Assembly: GCA_934086775.1 (NCBI GenBank)
Contig: CAKOIJ010000002.1
Span: 1-61,878, forward strand
Direction: 5' to 3'
Source of the DNA: an uncultured Bacilli bacterium
GTDB lineage: Bacteria; Bacillota_I; Bacilli_A; RF39; UBA660
DNA length: 61,878 bases
Position numbers and translations under genes: made by a program. Shown in pieces: positions 1 through 8,840 of this stretch (the stretch's first letter is position 1; every line of letters starts with the position of its first letter). The notes beneath the pieces were generated by a model. The model was given only the letters and a program-made list of their open reading frames with translations. It did not search any database and was not told the origin of the DNA.

Positions 1-1
1 T

Positions 2-514
2 AATACTTTATCAAGTACATATAATCTAACTAATTATAGTCATACAGTAAACTTTAAGATGTACCTAGGAACAAGTGATTCATTCGATACTCTTACATCA
101 TCAGGATGGTATACAGTAGAAAGAGGAACAACACCAGGCAAAACTGCAGCAGATAGTTATAATAACTCTGTTTCCTTTATAGGAGGCGTAGGACTTATGT
201 ATTCAAGTGATTATGGATACGCCGTGCTTGCAAGTGATTGCGTTAGAACAACTATAACATTTAAATATAATGAAACAGCAGCATGTTATAATAACAATTG
301 GTTATACCAAGGAAATAGCAAAAATCAATGGTTAATTAACCCTTCTGCTTCTGGCGCTAATTATGCTTTCAACCTTTTTAGAAACGGGTTTGTCAGCCTC
401 AACGCCGACGGCGTGGCGAATGCTTTGGCTTCTAGCCCAGTAATGACTTTATCAAATGATGTACTTGTAAATGGATCTGGCACTAAAACTGATCCTTATG
501 AGATAATAAATTAA
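2..514 (+). CDS. C-terminal part of a putative secreted/surface protein (5' end outside window)
   Basis: The reading frame is open from the first base, so the gene begins upstream; the first internal ATG (59) is probably not the start. The visible ~170 residues carry the pattern GLMYSSDYGYA, then a Cys/Asn-rich segment, then a C-terminus ending NGSGTKTDPYEI. The same layout (ending NGSAENPYTI) closes the protein at 10073-11347, so the two are paralogous. I read both as extracellular, C-type-lectin-like binding proteins of the kind common in gut Bacillota, but I cannot name a ligand. Bases ~365-440 are strikingly GC-rich for this genome, and the seven codons at 392-412 (VSLNADG) all end in C. 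That pattern recalls the variable region of a diversity-generating retroelement target. Confidence 0.7.
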   Translation, partial: NTLSSTYNLTNYSHTVNFKMYLGTSDSFDTLTSSGWYTVERGTTPGKTAADSYNNSVSFIGGVGLMYSSDYGYAVLASDCVRTTITFKYNETAACYNNNWLYQGNSKNQWLINPSASGANYAFNLFRNGFVSLNADGVANALASSPVMTLSNDVLVNGSGTKTDPYEIIN

Positions 515-515
515 T

Positions 516-550
516 AAGTGCAAGTAGTACAAAATCTTGCACTTTTGCAT
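516..550 (+). terminator. Intrinsic terminator of the partial surface-protein gene
   Basis: Nine-bp arms AAGTGCAAG (516-524) and CTTGCACTT (536-544) flank an 11-nt loop right after the stop codon; the 3' arm runs into a T-rich tail. Confidence 0.75.
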
Positions 551-573
551 TTTAAAAAGATATTTGGTATAAT
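545..573 (+). promoter_or_regulatory. Promoter of the rplI-dnaB transcript
   Basis: TTGCAT (545-550), 17-nt spacer, TATAAT (568-573), 17 bases before the rplI start. The -35 box abuts the preceding terminator. Confidence 0.75.
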
Positions 574-590
574 TATCAGACGGAGGACTT

Positions 591-1031
591 ATGAAAATAA
601 TTCTAATTGAAAATGTAAAGGGAACAGGCAAGAAAGATGAAATCAAAGAAGTAAAAGATGGATTTGGTACATTCTTAATAAAAAATAAAAAAGCTGTTCT
701 ATATTCTAATAAAAGTAAAGAAGTTTTAAATAATGAATTAAAAGAAAGAGAACTAGAATACAACTCTCTAGTTTCAGCATGCAAAGAAATAAAAACGAAA
801 TTAGAAAAAGAAGATTTAATATTTAATGTAAAATCTGGAAAAGACGGAAAAGTATTTGGAAGCATAAGTTCTAAAATGATAAGTGAGAAATTAAAAGAAA
901 AAGGCTATGATGTAGACAAAAAGAAGATAGAAGCAGAAAACATAAATACATTAGGAAGCCACATAGTAAAAATAAACCTACATAAAGAAGTAGTTGCAAA
1001 CTTAACTGTAACACTTAAGGGTGGTGAGTAA
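591..1031 (+). CDS. rplI: 50S ribosomal protein L9
   Basis: L9 binds domain V of 23S rRNA at the base of the L1 stalk. The 146-residue product has the usual length and the N-terminal L9 signature (MKIILIENVKGTGKKDEI, then KDGFGTFLI), followed by a long Lys/Glu-rich connecting helix and a C-terminal domain. A GGAGG ribosome binding site lies 5-6 bases before ATG 591. It directly precedes dnaB, with which it is probably co-transcribed, as in many Bacilli. Confidence 0.95.
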   Translation: MKIILIENVKGTGKKDEIKEVKDGFGTFLIKNKKAVLYSNKSKEVLNNELKERELEYNSLVSACKEIKTKLEKEDLIFNVKSGKDGKVFGSISSKMISEKLKEKGYDVDKKKIEAENINTLGSHIVKINLHKEVVANLTVTLKGGE

Positions 1032-1032
1032 C

Positions 1033-2376
1033 TTGGCAAGAGTTGAACCTCAAAATAAAGAAGCAGAAATGAATGCTATTGGCTGTGCATTTTTAAACAA
1101 AGAAGCACTAGACAAAGTGTGTGAAGAACTAACAAGTAACATGTTTTATGATAATAAAAATTCTAAAATATTTGAATGTCTTCAAAAATTAAGAGAAAAA
1201 GAAGTGCCTATTGATCTAACGACAGTATCAAACGAACTTGAAAAAACAGAAGGAAACTCAGTTAACAGTGAATACCTAACAGAAATACTTGATTTAGTTG
1301 CAACGCCAGCAAATGTAGACTATTATATTAACATAATATTTGAAAAATACATATTAAGGACTTTAATTAATAAATCTACGAATATAATAGAAGACTGCTA
1401 CAACGAAAAAGAAGATTTGGATTCAATTGTTGAATCAGCAGAAAAAAGCATTCTAGAAGTTAACACAGGAAGACATATTAAAGAAATAAAATCAATTCAA
1501 GAAATATTAAACAAAGCACAGCAAGAACTAGAATTTCTTGCTAAAAATGGTGGGGATGTAACTGGAGTACCAACAGGTTTTATAGATTTAGATAGAAGAA
1601 CAACGGGATTACATCCAAATGAGCTAATAATAATTGCAGGACGTCCAGGTATGGGTAAATCAGCCCTTGCAATTAACATGGCTACAAATATGACTATAAA
1701 CCACAAAAAATCAGTGGCACTATTTAACCTAGAAATGGGAGCAACACAAATTGTAAACAGAATGTTTTCGTCAGTTGGACAAATTGACTCTCTTAAATTA
1801 AAAACAGGTAAAATGCAACATGAAGACTGGAAAAAATATAATGAAACACTAAGTTTGCTAGCAGATACAAAATTCTACATAGATGATACCCCAGGAATAA
1901 CTGTTTCTGAAATGAGAAGAAAATGTAGAAGACTTAAAAATAGTGATAAAGGACTGGACTGTATAATTATTGACTATTTGCAATTAGTATCAAGTTCAAG
2001 CAAATATTCAGGACAAAGAACAAACGAGGTAAGTGAAGTATCAAGAGATTTAAAAAAACTAGCTATGGAATTAGAAGTACCAGTCATAGCCTTAGCGCAA
2101 TTATCTCGTGGAGTTGAACAAAGAGAAGATAAACGTCCTTTAATGAGCGATTTAAAAGAATCAGGTTCAATCGAACAAGATGCAGATATCGTAATGTTTT
2201 TATATTGCGAAGATTATTATAAATTCAAATCAAAAGATAGACCAACACTTTCACCAACGGAATTAATAATAGCAAAACATAGAAGTGGAAGTACTGGAGT
2301 AATAGATTTAATGTTTGAAAGGAGTTATACTAATTTCAAAAATGTCTTAAGAAGTGAGGAAAATAACAATGAATAA
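1033..2376 (+). CDS. dnaB: Replicative DNA helicase DnaB (DnaC in Bacillus naming)
   Basis: Hexameric ATP-driven helicase of the replication fork. It has an N-terminal DnaB domain (~1-105), a linker, and a RecA-like ATPase domain with Walker A GRPGMGKS (~203-210), Walker B-type DYLQLV and the conserved ALAQLSRGVEQREDKRP segment with DLKESGSIEQDAD. Length (447 aa) is normal. I prefer TTG 1033: the GGTGA at 1023-1027 is well placed for it and the product then starts LARVEPQN, like other DnaBs. Upstream GTGs at 1021/1024 sit too close to any ribosome binding site. The 3' end overlaps the next gene by 8 bases, which suggests translational coupling. Confidence 0.95.
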   Translation: MARVEPQNKEAEMNAIGCAFLNKEALDKVCEELTSNMFYDNKNSKIFECLQKLREKEVPIDLTTVSNELEKTEGNSVNSEYLTEILDLVATPANVDYYINIIFEKYILRTLINKSTNIIEDCYNEKEDLDSIVESAEKSILEVNTGRHIKEIKSIQEILNKAQQELEFLAKNGGDVTGVPTGFIDLDRRTTGLHPNELIIIAGRPGMGKSALAINMATNMTINHKKSVALFNLEMGATQIVNRMFSSVGQIDSLKLKTGKMQHEDWKKYNETLSLLADTKFYIDDTPGITVSEMRRKCRRLKNSDKGLDCIIIDYLQLVSSSSKYSGQRTNEVSEVSRDLKKLAMELEVPVIALAQLSRGVEQREDKRPLMSDLKESGSIEQDADIVMFLYCEDYYKFKSKDRPTLSPTELIIAKHRSGSTGVIDLMFERSYTNFKNVLRSEENNNE

Positions 2377-3850
2377 TAAAAGTATATATTGGGCTATAGT
2401 ATCAATTATATTACTAAGTAGTCTAATATTTATACTAGGAACAGGTCGTAAAAGTCTTGAAAATGAACCAATGACTGTTTATGAAGTGTACCTAGATGGA
2501 AATTCTCTTGGAATAATCGAGGATGAAAAAGAACTTTATAGTTTAATTGACAAAGAGCAAGAAACTTTAAAAAAGAAATTTGGAGTAAACAAAATATATG
2601 CACCAATAGGTTTAGAAACTACTAAACTTCTAACATATAAAGGAGAAGTAGAAAAAGCATCAAGTGTATACGAAAAATTAAAAGACAAAGCGGAGTTTAC
2701 TATAAAAGGTTATGAAGTAACTATTAACTATGATGAAAAAAACAACATAAAACTAAATGTACTTAAAAAAGAAGATTTTGATGAAGCAGTTGATAACACT
2801 ATAAAAGCATTCGTTGATGAAAAACAATATGAAGCTTACTTAAATGGTAAACAAACAGAAATAAAAACTACAGGTTCAACTATTGAAAACGTAAAAATAG
2901 GCGAAGACATTAGTGTAAAAGAAAAATATCTTAATGCAAAAGCAGAAATATTTACAGACGTAAACACACTAAGTAAATACTTATTATTTGGAACAACTGA
3001 ATCTCAAGGTACTCACATAGTTACTGGAGGAGAAACAATATCAGACATAGCGGATAAATACCAGTTAAGTACAAAAGAGTTTTTAATAGTTAACCCATCA
3101 ATAACAGGAGAAAATGCTCTTTTATTTGCAGGTCAAACAGTAAACATAGGATTAATTAATCCTAAAATAAGTATAGTAGTAGAAAACACCCTAATAGAAG
3201 ACAAAAATGTGGACTATAAAAGAGAAATAAAATATGATAAAAAATTAATGGTAGGTACTACTTACACAGAACAAAAAGGACAAGATGGTCTAAACAGGGT
3301 AAAATACTATACAGAAACAATAAATGGACAAATAACACAAGTTGTACCAATGTCATCTGAAGTTATAACACCAGTTGTAAATGAAGTAGTTATAAAAGGT
3401 GGTTTATCTAGTAACTATCTAGGAGATACAGGTGCATGGGCTTGGCCAACTAACCCAGGATACATGATAGTTTCTACATTTGGATATAGATGGGACCCTG
3501 TATATAAAAATCCTGATGGTTCTCCAAAACGTGAATTTCACAGAGGAATAGACATTTGTGGTACTGGTTTTGGATCTCCAATTTATGCAGCAAATTCAGG
3601 AACAGTTATAAAGGCAACATACCACTATGAAATGGGAAATGTAATATATATTGACCATGGGAAGGGATATGTTACAATATACATGCACATGACTAAATTT
3701 GCATCGAACATTAAAGTAGGATATGCAGTAGAAAAAGGAGAACAAATAGGATATATGGGTTCAACAGGTAAAAGTACTGGAACACACGTAGACTTCAGAG
3801 TAAAATATAATGATGAATACATTGACCCACTACTACTAAATTACAGATAA
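2369..3850 (+). CDS. Membrane-anchored LysM-M23 (LytM-type) protein with altered zinc-site residue
   Basis: An N-terminal hydrophobic segment (~residues 8-26) anchors a long extracellular region: an alpha/beta domain, a LysM-like module (THIVTGGETISDIADKY, ~216-265), a G5-like stretch and a C-terminal M23 domain. M23 motifs are H391-D395 (HRGID), H440 (YMHM) and H473-x-D475 (GTHVDF). Canonical LytM peptidases have HxH in the last motif, so one zinc ligand is Asp here. The protein may use an atypical metal site or be a non-catalytic scaffold, as with SpoIIQ-like degenerate M23 proteins. ATG 2369 with GAGGA 9 bases upstream is a better start than GTG 2354. It overlaps walJ by one base. Confidence 0.85.
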   Translation: MNNKSIYWAIVSIILLSSLIFILGTGRKSLENEPMTVYEVYLDGNSLGIIEDEKELYSLIDKEQETLKKKFGVNKIYAPIGLETTKLLTYKGEVEKASSVYEKLKDKAEFTIKGYEVTINYDEKNNIKLNVLKKEDFDEAVDNTIKAFVDEKQYEAYLNGKQTEIKTTGSTIENVKIGEDISVKEKYLNAKAEIFTDVNTLSKYLLFGTTESQGTHIVTGGETISDIADKYQLSTKEFLIVNPSITGENALLFAGQTVNIGLINPKISIVVENTLIEDKNVDYKREIKYDKKLMVGTTYTEQKGQDGLNRVKYYTETINGQITQVVPMSSEVITPVVNEVVIKGGLSSNYLGDTGAWAWPTNPGYMIVSTFGYRWDPVYKNPDGSPKREFHRGIDICGTGFGSPIYAANSGTVIKATYHYEMGNVIYIDHGKGYVTIYMHMTKFASNIKVGYAVEKGEQIGYMGSTGKSTGTHVDFRVKYNDEYIDPLLLNYR

Positions 3851-4602
3851 TGAAAATAGCAGTATTAGGAAGTGGTTCAAAAGGAAACTCTACATATATA
3901 GATTTAGGAAATAAAAAGATCTTAATAGATGTAGGGTTTTCCTATAAACAAATCAAAGAAAAATTAAAAATAATAAATGTAGATCCAAAAGAAATATCTG
4001 CGGTATTAATAACACATGATCATAGTGACCATACATATGGTTTAAAAGTATTTCTAAAAGAAGTAAAACCAGATTTATTCATAACTCCTGAAGTTGAAAA
4101 AGAAGTACTTGGTTTCTCGTATGAAAAAAGTATATATCTAACTGATGAAAACTACTACTATGGTTCACTTTTCAAAACAATACCAACAAGTCATGATGCA
4201 ATAACTTCTAACGGTTACCTAATAGAAAACAATGAAGAAAGTTTGGTATATATAACTGATACAGGTTATATAAATTTAAGGCATGTAACGTATTTAAAAA
4301 ACAAAAATTACTATATAATAGAAAGTAATCACGATACAGAAAAACTAATAAAAGGACCTTATCCTGAATACTTACAAAGAAGAATACTTTCAGATAAGGG
4401 ACACTTATCAAATGAATTATGTGCGGGTTATCTGAGCAGACTAATTGGAAAAGATACCAAAAAAGTAGTGTTGGCCCATTTATCTGAAACAAATAACACG
4501 GAAGAATTAGCGCTTACAACGAACAAAAGAATACTAAAAGAAAATGAAATAGATTTTAAAGACATAGTATGTGCTAGCGAAGAAAAGGTATTGATAATAT
4601 GA
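3850..4602 (+). CDS. walJ: WalJ/YycJ-type metallo-beta-lactamase-fold hydrolase
   Basis: The 250-aa protein has the metallo-beta-lactamase signature HDHSDH near residue 56 and a start GSGSKGNSTYI typical of YycJ/WalJ. Later D and H ligands occur in YITDTGY, ESNHD and LAHLSE. WalJ is a probable nuclease linked to the WalKR cell-wall regulon and DNA replication in Bacilli. It sits between an M23 protein (TAATG overlap) and rlmH, matching the walJ-rlmH proximity seen in Bacillus and Staphylococcus. No walKR genes are visible here. Confidence 0.88.
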   Translation: MKIAVLGSGSKGNSTYIDLGNKKILIDVGFSYKQIKEKLKIINVDPKEISAVLITHDHSDHTYGLKVFLKEVKPDLFITPEVEKEVLGFSYEKSIYLTDENYYYGSLFKTIPTSHDAITSNGYLIENNEESLVYITDTGYINLRHVTYLKNKNYYIIESNHDTEKLIKGPYPEYLQRRILSDKGHLSNELCAGYLSRLIGKDTKKVVLAHLSETNNTEELALTTNKRILKENEIDFKDIVCASEEKVLII

Positions 4603-5036
4603 TAAAAATAGTATGTGTAGGAAAAATAAAAGAAAAATATTTATTTGATGCAATAAATGATTACTTAACGAGACTCACAAAATATCATAAAGTAGAAATT
4701 ATAGAACTAAAAGATAGTGATATTCAAAAAGAAAAAGAAGCTATTCTAAGTGTAATAAATAAAAATGACTATATAATCAGTATGGCAATTGAAGGAAAAG
4801 AGTATTCATCTTTAGAATTACATTCTAAAATAGAAAATTTACTAATAAATGGAAAATCAAATATTACCTTTATAATTGGTGGAAGTGATGGAATACATAA
4901 AGAAATTAAAGAGATTTCAAATGAACTAATGTCTTTTTCAAAACTAACATTTCCACATGGAATATTTAGATTACTTCTATTAGAACAACTTTATAGAATT
5001 TTCAAAATAGAAAACGGGGAATCGTATCACAAATAG
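4599..5036 (+). CDS. rlmH: 23S rRNA pseudouridine-1915 N3-methyltransferase
   Basis: SPOUT-family methyltransferase acting on m3-psi1915 in helix 69 of 23S rRNA on assembled 70S ribosomes. Diagnostic motifs are the N-terminal KIVCVGKIKEKY, the SAM knot IIGGSDG, and the C-terminal LTFPHG...LLEQLYRIFKI with YHK at the end. The usual length is ~155-159 aa; this one is 145. It overlaps walJ by 4 bases (ATGA) and is followed by a strong terminator, ending the transcript. Confidence 0.95.
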   Translation: MIKIVCVGKIKEKYLFDAINDYLTRLTKYHKVEIIELKDSDIQKEKEAILSVINKNDYIISMAIEGKEYSSLELHSKIENLLINGKSNITFIIGGSDGIHKEIKEISNELMSFSKLTFPHGIFRLLLLEQLYRIFKIENGESYHK

Positions 5037-5064
5037 AAGTGCCTTAGGCACTTCTATTTCCTTT
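5031..5064 (+). terminator. Terminator after rlmH
   Basis: Perfect 13-bp arms (5031-5043 and 5047-5059, core GAAGTGCC/GGCACTTC) with a TTA loop, then TTCC-TTTCT. The hairpin begins inside the last rlmH codons. Confidence 0.9.
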
Positions 5065-5139
5065 CTGTAAAATAATACTTAGTAATATAGAAAAAACTAC
5101 ATAAATATGTTATAATTATTACCGTAAGGGAATAAAATA

Positions 5140-6018
5140 ATGGGAAAGATAAATAAAAAAAATACAATAAATTTAATTTTGTTAATACTAGGGTGTTTCT
5201 TATCAGCAATAACATTTAATATTTTATGTGCTCCACAAAACTATGTAACTGGAGGAGTAACAGGTATTGGTGTAATATTTGATTACTTATTTAACATACC
5301 AGTATCAAAAGTATTACTAATAGGAAACATATTACTATTAGTAATAGGAATACTTGTACTAGGTTTTAAAGGAACAGCGCCATCAATTTTAGGAACAATT
5401 GTCTATACACTAGCAATATATATAACAGAAGGAATAAACTCCAGCTTAAATATTAACTTAAATTCAGTATTCCTAGATGTTGTAGTAATTGGTATACTTT
5501 TTGGAGTAAGTAGCACTATGATATACCTAGCCGGATACTCATCTGGTGGTTCTGATATCTTAGCACTAATATTTAAAGAAAAATTTAAAATTCCAATGGG
5601 AAAGTCACATCTAATAATAAATGCAATTATTTTAACACTAGCAACATTTGTATTTGGAATAAGGATGTTAGTAATAGCCCTACTAATAAAATTTATTGAA
5701 AGCAGGCTAATAGATAACTTCCTAATAGGAATAAGTGATTCCAAAGTATTATTTATAAATACAAAAAATGAAGAAGAAATAAAAGATTACATAATTAACA
5801 AAGCAAAAAGTGGTGTTAGTGTAGTAGATGTAAAAAGTGGATACAAGAATGAAAAAATAAGTCTGCTAATGTGCGTAGTACCAACTGAAAGATATTTAAA
5901 ACTTAAAGAAGAAATAATAAAAATTGATAAAAAAGCATTTATAACAGTGCTAGACTCATACGAAGTATATGGAGGGACAAACAGGTATAAATTGCCACTT
6001 CACGATTTAAGAATATAG
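5140..6018 (+). CDS. YitT-family integral membrane protein (DUF2179 C-terminus)
   Basis: The first ~200 residues contain five or six hydrophobic segments with family motifs (NILCAPQNYVTGGVTGIG and YLAGYSSGGSDILA). The last ~85 residues form a soluble DUF2179 domain ending YGGTNRYKL. Proteins of this family are widespread in Bacillota; their function is unsettled. Start ATG 5140 has AAGGG about 10 bases upstream, and TATAAT at 5111-5116 is a likely -10 box. It lies between terminators and the ftsEX run, so it may be monocistronic or run on into ftsE (28-base gap). Confidence 0.9.
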   Translation: MGKINKKNTINLILLILGCFLSAITFNILCAPQNYVTGGVTGIGVIFDYLFNIPVSKVLLIGNILLLVIGILVLGFKGTAPSILGTIVYTLAIYITEGINSSLNINLNSVFLDVVVIGILFGVSSTMIYLAGYSSGGSDILALIFKEKFKIPMGKSHLIINAIILTLATFVFGIRMLVIALLIKFIESRLIDNFLIGISDSKVLFINTKNEEEIKDYIINKAKSGVSVVDVKSGYKNEKISLLMCVVPTERYLKLKEEIIKIDKKAFITVLDSYEVYGGTNRYKLPLHDLRI

Positions 6019-6045
6019 AAGTATAATTTAATTAGGAGGTAAAAA

Positions 6046-6732
6046 ATGAATTTAATAGAAGTAAAAAACGTTTATAAACAATATAAAAATGGTGTAACAG
6101 CATTATCTGATGTAAGCCTTTCAGTACCAAAAGGCTCTTTTGTCTTTATAATTGGTTCAACAGCATCAGGAAAAAGTACCCTAATAAAATTACTTTATAG
6201 ACAAGAAAAACCTTCAAGAGGAGAAGTCTATGTAGGTGGAATAAATGTAGCAAAACTAAAAAATAGAAAAGTATACAAATTAAGAAGAAAACTGGGAATA
6301 GTATTTCAAGATTATAAGTTACTTCCAAATCTAACCGTTTATGAAAACGTTGCCTTTGCATTAGAAATATATGGATTACCTGAAAAATTAGTAAGGAAAA
6401 AAGTCATGAATGCAATTGAAAAGGTTGGATTAAAAGAAAAGTTTAGAAGTTATCCTGACGACTTATCAGGTGGAGAACAACAAAGAGTATCGATAGCAAG
6501 AGCAATAGTAAACAGTCCAAAAATATTAATATGTGATGAACCAACAGGTAACTTAGACCCAGCAACATCAATGGGAATAATGGAAATAATTAACAAAATA
6601 AATGAAGATGGAACAACAGTAATAATGGCAACACATGACAAAGATATAGTTAATGCATACAAAAAAAGAGTAATCAAAATCTCAAAAGGCATAGTAACTG
6701 GTGACAAAGAGAAAGGTGGTTACATAGAATGA
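6046..6732 (+). CDS. ftsE: Cell division ATP-binding protein FtsE
   Basis: ABC-type ATPase partner of FtsX that gates peptidoglycan hydrolase activity at the septum. Walker A is GSTASGKST (~40), the signature is LSGGEQQRVSIARA, Walker B is ILICDEPTGNLDP, and the H-loop is ATHD. Length (228 aa) is normal. AGGAGG sits 7 bases before ATG. It overlaps ftsX by 4 bases, and the downstream M23 protein completes an FtsEX-hydrolase module. Confidence 0.96.
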   Translation: MNLIEVKNVYKQYKNGVTALSDVSLSVPKGSFVFIIGSTASGKSTLIKLLYRQEKPSRGEVYVGGINVAKLKNRKVYKLRRKLGIVFQDYKLLPNLTVYENVAFALEIYGLPEKLVRKKVMNAIEKVGLKEKFRSYPDDLSGGEQQRVSIARAIVNSPKILICDEPTGNLDPATSMGIMEIINKINEDGTTVIMATHDKDIVNAYKKRVIKISKGIVTGDKEKGGYIE

Positions 6733-7628
6733 ACAAATTAAGAATAATTAAGAACAATATAAAAGATGCTTTCAAAAGTGTGTTTAGAAACTTTTCCTTA
6801 AGTGTAGCAAGTGTATCATGTATATCAATTACACTCGTTTTAGTAGCAGTTGCTATTTTGTTAAAAGAAAACGTAAATAACTTCACAAATGATATAGAAA
6901 AAGATGTAACAATAGTAGTATATATAACAAAAGAGAGCACTGAAGAAGACAAATCAGCTTTAAAAACTAAAATAGAATTATTAACTAATATAGATAATAT
7001 AACATTTATGTCAAAAGAAGAAATAAAAAAAGAAATGAGCAAAGATTCAGAAGAAATAGGAAAAATACTTGATGAATATAATGAAGAAACTAATCCATTA
7101 TTAGATGAATACCTAGTAAAAGTAAAAGATGCAGAGAAAATAAGTATAACAGCAAAAGAAATACAAAATATGGCTAATGTTTACCAGGTTAAATATGGAG
7201 AAGGAATGGTAGAAGAATTAGTTAAAATATTTGACATAGTAAAGAAAATTATGATTATTGTTGTTATAGCTCTAGTAGTAGTAACTGCTTTTCTAATAAG
7301 TAATACTATTAAAATATCAATAAATAGTAGAAAAAGACAAATAGAAATAATGAGGCTAGTAGGTGCATCTAATACATACATAAAACAGCCATTTTTTATA
7401 GAAGGTATAATACTAGGAATATTGGGTAGTATCCTTCCGATAATAGGTGTATCATATGGTTACATATATCTATATAATAAAATGAATGGAATACTATTCA
7501 CAGAAGTAATAACATTAATAAATCCTGACAAAATATTACTATCTATAATACTAATAACATCCTCAATAGGTATAGTAGTAGGTGCGCTTGGATCAGCAAG
7601 AGCAGTAAGGAGGCATTTAAAAATATAA
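6729..7628 (+). CDS. ftsX: Cell division permease-like protein FtsX
   Basis: 299 aa with four predicted membrane segments: one at ~20-45, a large extracellular loop (~50-165), then segments near 172-195, 220-240 and 270-290. RQIEIMRLVGASNTYIKQPF is the conserved FtsX cytoplasmic motif. It forms the transmembrane partner of FtsE; its outer loop contacts a CwlO/PcsB-type hydrolase, which here is encoded by the very next gene (one-base TAATG overlap). Confidence 0.95.
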   Translation: MNKLRIIKNNIKDAFKSVFRNFSLSVASVSCISITLVLVAVAILLKENVNNFTNDIEKDVTIVVYITKESTEEDKSALKTKIELLTNIDNITFMSKEEIKKEMSKDSEEIGKILDEYNEETNPLLDEYLVKVKDAEKISITAKEIQNMANVYQVKYGEGMVEELVKIFDIVKKIMIIVVIALVVVTAFLISNTIKISINSRKRQIEIMRLVGASNTYIKQPFFIEGIILGILGSILPIIGVSYGYIYLYNKMNGILFTEVITLINPDKILLSIILITSSIGIVVGALGSARAVRRHLKI

Positions 7629-8839
7629 TGAAAAAAACGAAAATACTAATTATATTATTGATGTCTTTCATAATAATATACCCTAGTTCATTAGAAGCTG
7701 CTAGAAGAACATATGGAGATTTACTAGATGAATTAGCTGCTCTAAAAAAAGAAAAACAAGACAAAGCAAATAAAAAAGCACTTACAGAAAAAGAATACAA
7801 TAATGTATCAACGAACATTCAAGAAACTGACAACAAAATAAATGAATTAGATTTACAAATACAAGAAACAATAAAAAAAATAGAGGATTTAAATGTTCAA
7901 ATAAATAATAAAAAGTCAGAAACAAAAAGTATTTTAGTATTTTTTCAAGTATCAAATGGAGAAAAATCATATCTAGAATACATATTTAAAGCAAAATCGT
8001 TTACAGACTTCATTCACAGAGTATCTGTAGTTGATGAATTAAGTAGATATAACAAAGAACTTATAAATGAAATGAATGATTTAATAAAACAAAACAACAT
8101 ATTACAAGAAGAACTAGAAAAACAAAAAAATGAAGAAGAAAAAGAAAGAAAAACGTTAAAAGGACAATTGAATAGTTTGGGAACACAAATAAATAAATTA
8201 TATAATTTAGGACTAGATCTAGATGGGGAAATAAAAGATTTAGAAGAAGAAGTAACAAAATATAAAAACAGAGGTTGTAAAAAAAGAAGTGACATACTAG
8301 CTATATGTGGTAAAACTACAAACATCCCGTATGACACAGGTTTTATAAGGCCAGTACCTGGAGACATGATATCAAGTAGATATGGAATAAGGAAAAGCCC
8401 AATAACAGGTAAAATAGAAGGACATACTGGAACAGATATAGCGGTGGTAGGATCCAAAGAAGGTGCACCAATATATGCAGCAGCTGATGGTGTGGTTTAT
8501 AAGAAATATAAAGTCAACTGTGGAGGACAAATGTTAGTTCTTCATCATAATATAAAAGGACAACCCTATACAACGATATATATGCATCTATTAAGTTTTG
8601 GGGATTATGATGTAGGAGATGTAGTATCAAAGTATGATATTATAGCTTATATGGGCGGAGGACCTACAACAGCAACAAAATTTGGAAATCCTGGTTCATA
8701 TGATGGTTGTTCTACTAATACCCATCTTCATTTCACAATAGCTAAAGGACATATAAGTTTATCAGGATACAGAAATTATATAGTAAATCCAGAAAACTAC
8801 GTATATTTCCCATACAGATTTTCAGGAAGAACGTGGTAA
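7628..8839 (+). CDS. Secreted coiled-coil M23 peptidase (FtsEX-controlled, CwlO/PcsB/EnvC-like)
   Basis: A signal peptide (MKKTKILIILLMSFIIIYP, predicted cleavage after LEA) is followed by a long Lys/Glu-rich coiled coil (~25-215) and a C-terminal M23 domain. All M23 zinc/catalytic residues are present: H266-D270 (HTGTD), YMHL and H366-x-H368 (THLHF). Architecture and position directly after ftsEX indicate a septal peptidoglycan hydrolase activated through FtsX. It contrasts with the M23 protein at 2369, whose last motif is HxD. A conserved Cys pair in the inserted SYDGCSTNTH loop could form a disulfide. Confidence 0.9.
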   Translation: MKKTKILIILLMSFIIIYPSSLEAARRTYGDLLDELAALKKEKQDKANKKALTEKEYNNVSTNIQETDNKINELDLQIQETIKKIEDLNVQINNKKSETKSILVFFQVSNGEKSYLEYIFKAKSFTDFIHRVSVVDELSRYNKELINEMNDLIKQNNILQEELEKQKNEEEKERKTLKGQLNSLGTQINKLYNLGLDLDGEIKDLEEEVTKYKNRGCKKRSDILAICGKTTNIPYDTGFIRPVPGDMISSRYGIRKSPITGKIEGHTGTDIAVVGSKEGAPIYAAADGVVYKKYKVNCGGQMLVLHHNIKGQPYTTIYMHLLSFGDYDVGDVVSKYDIIAYMGGGPTTATKFGNPGSYDGCSTNTHLHFTIAKGHISLSGYRNYIVNPENYVYFPYRFSGRTW

Positions 8840-8840
8840 A

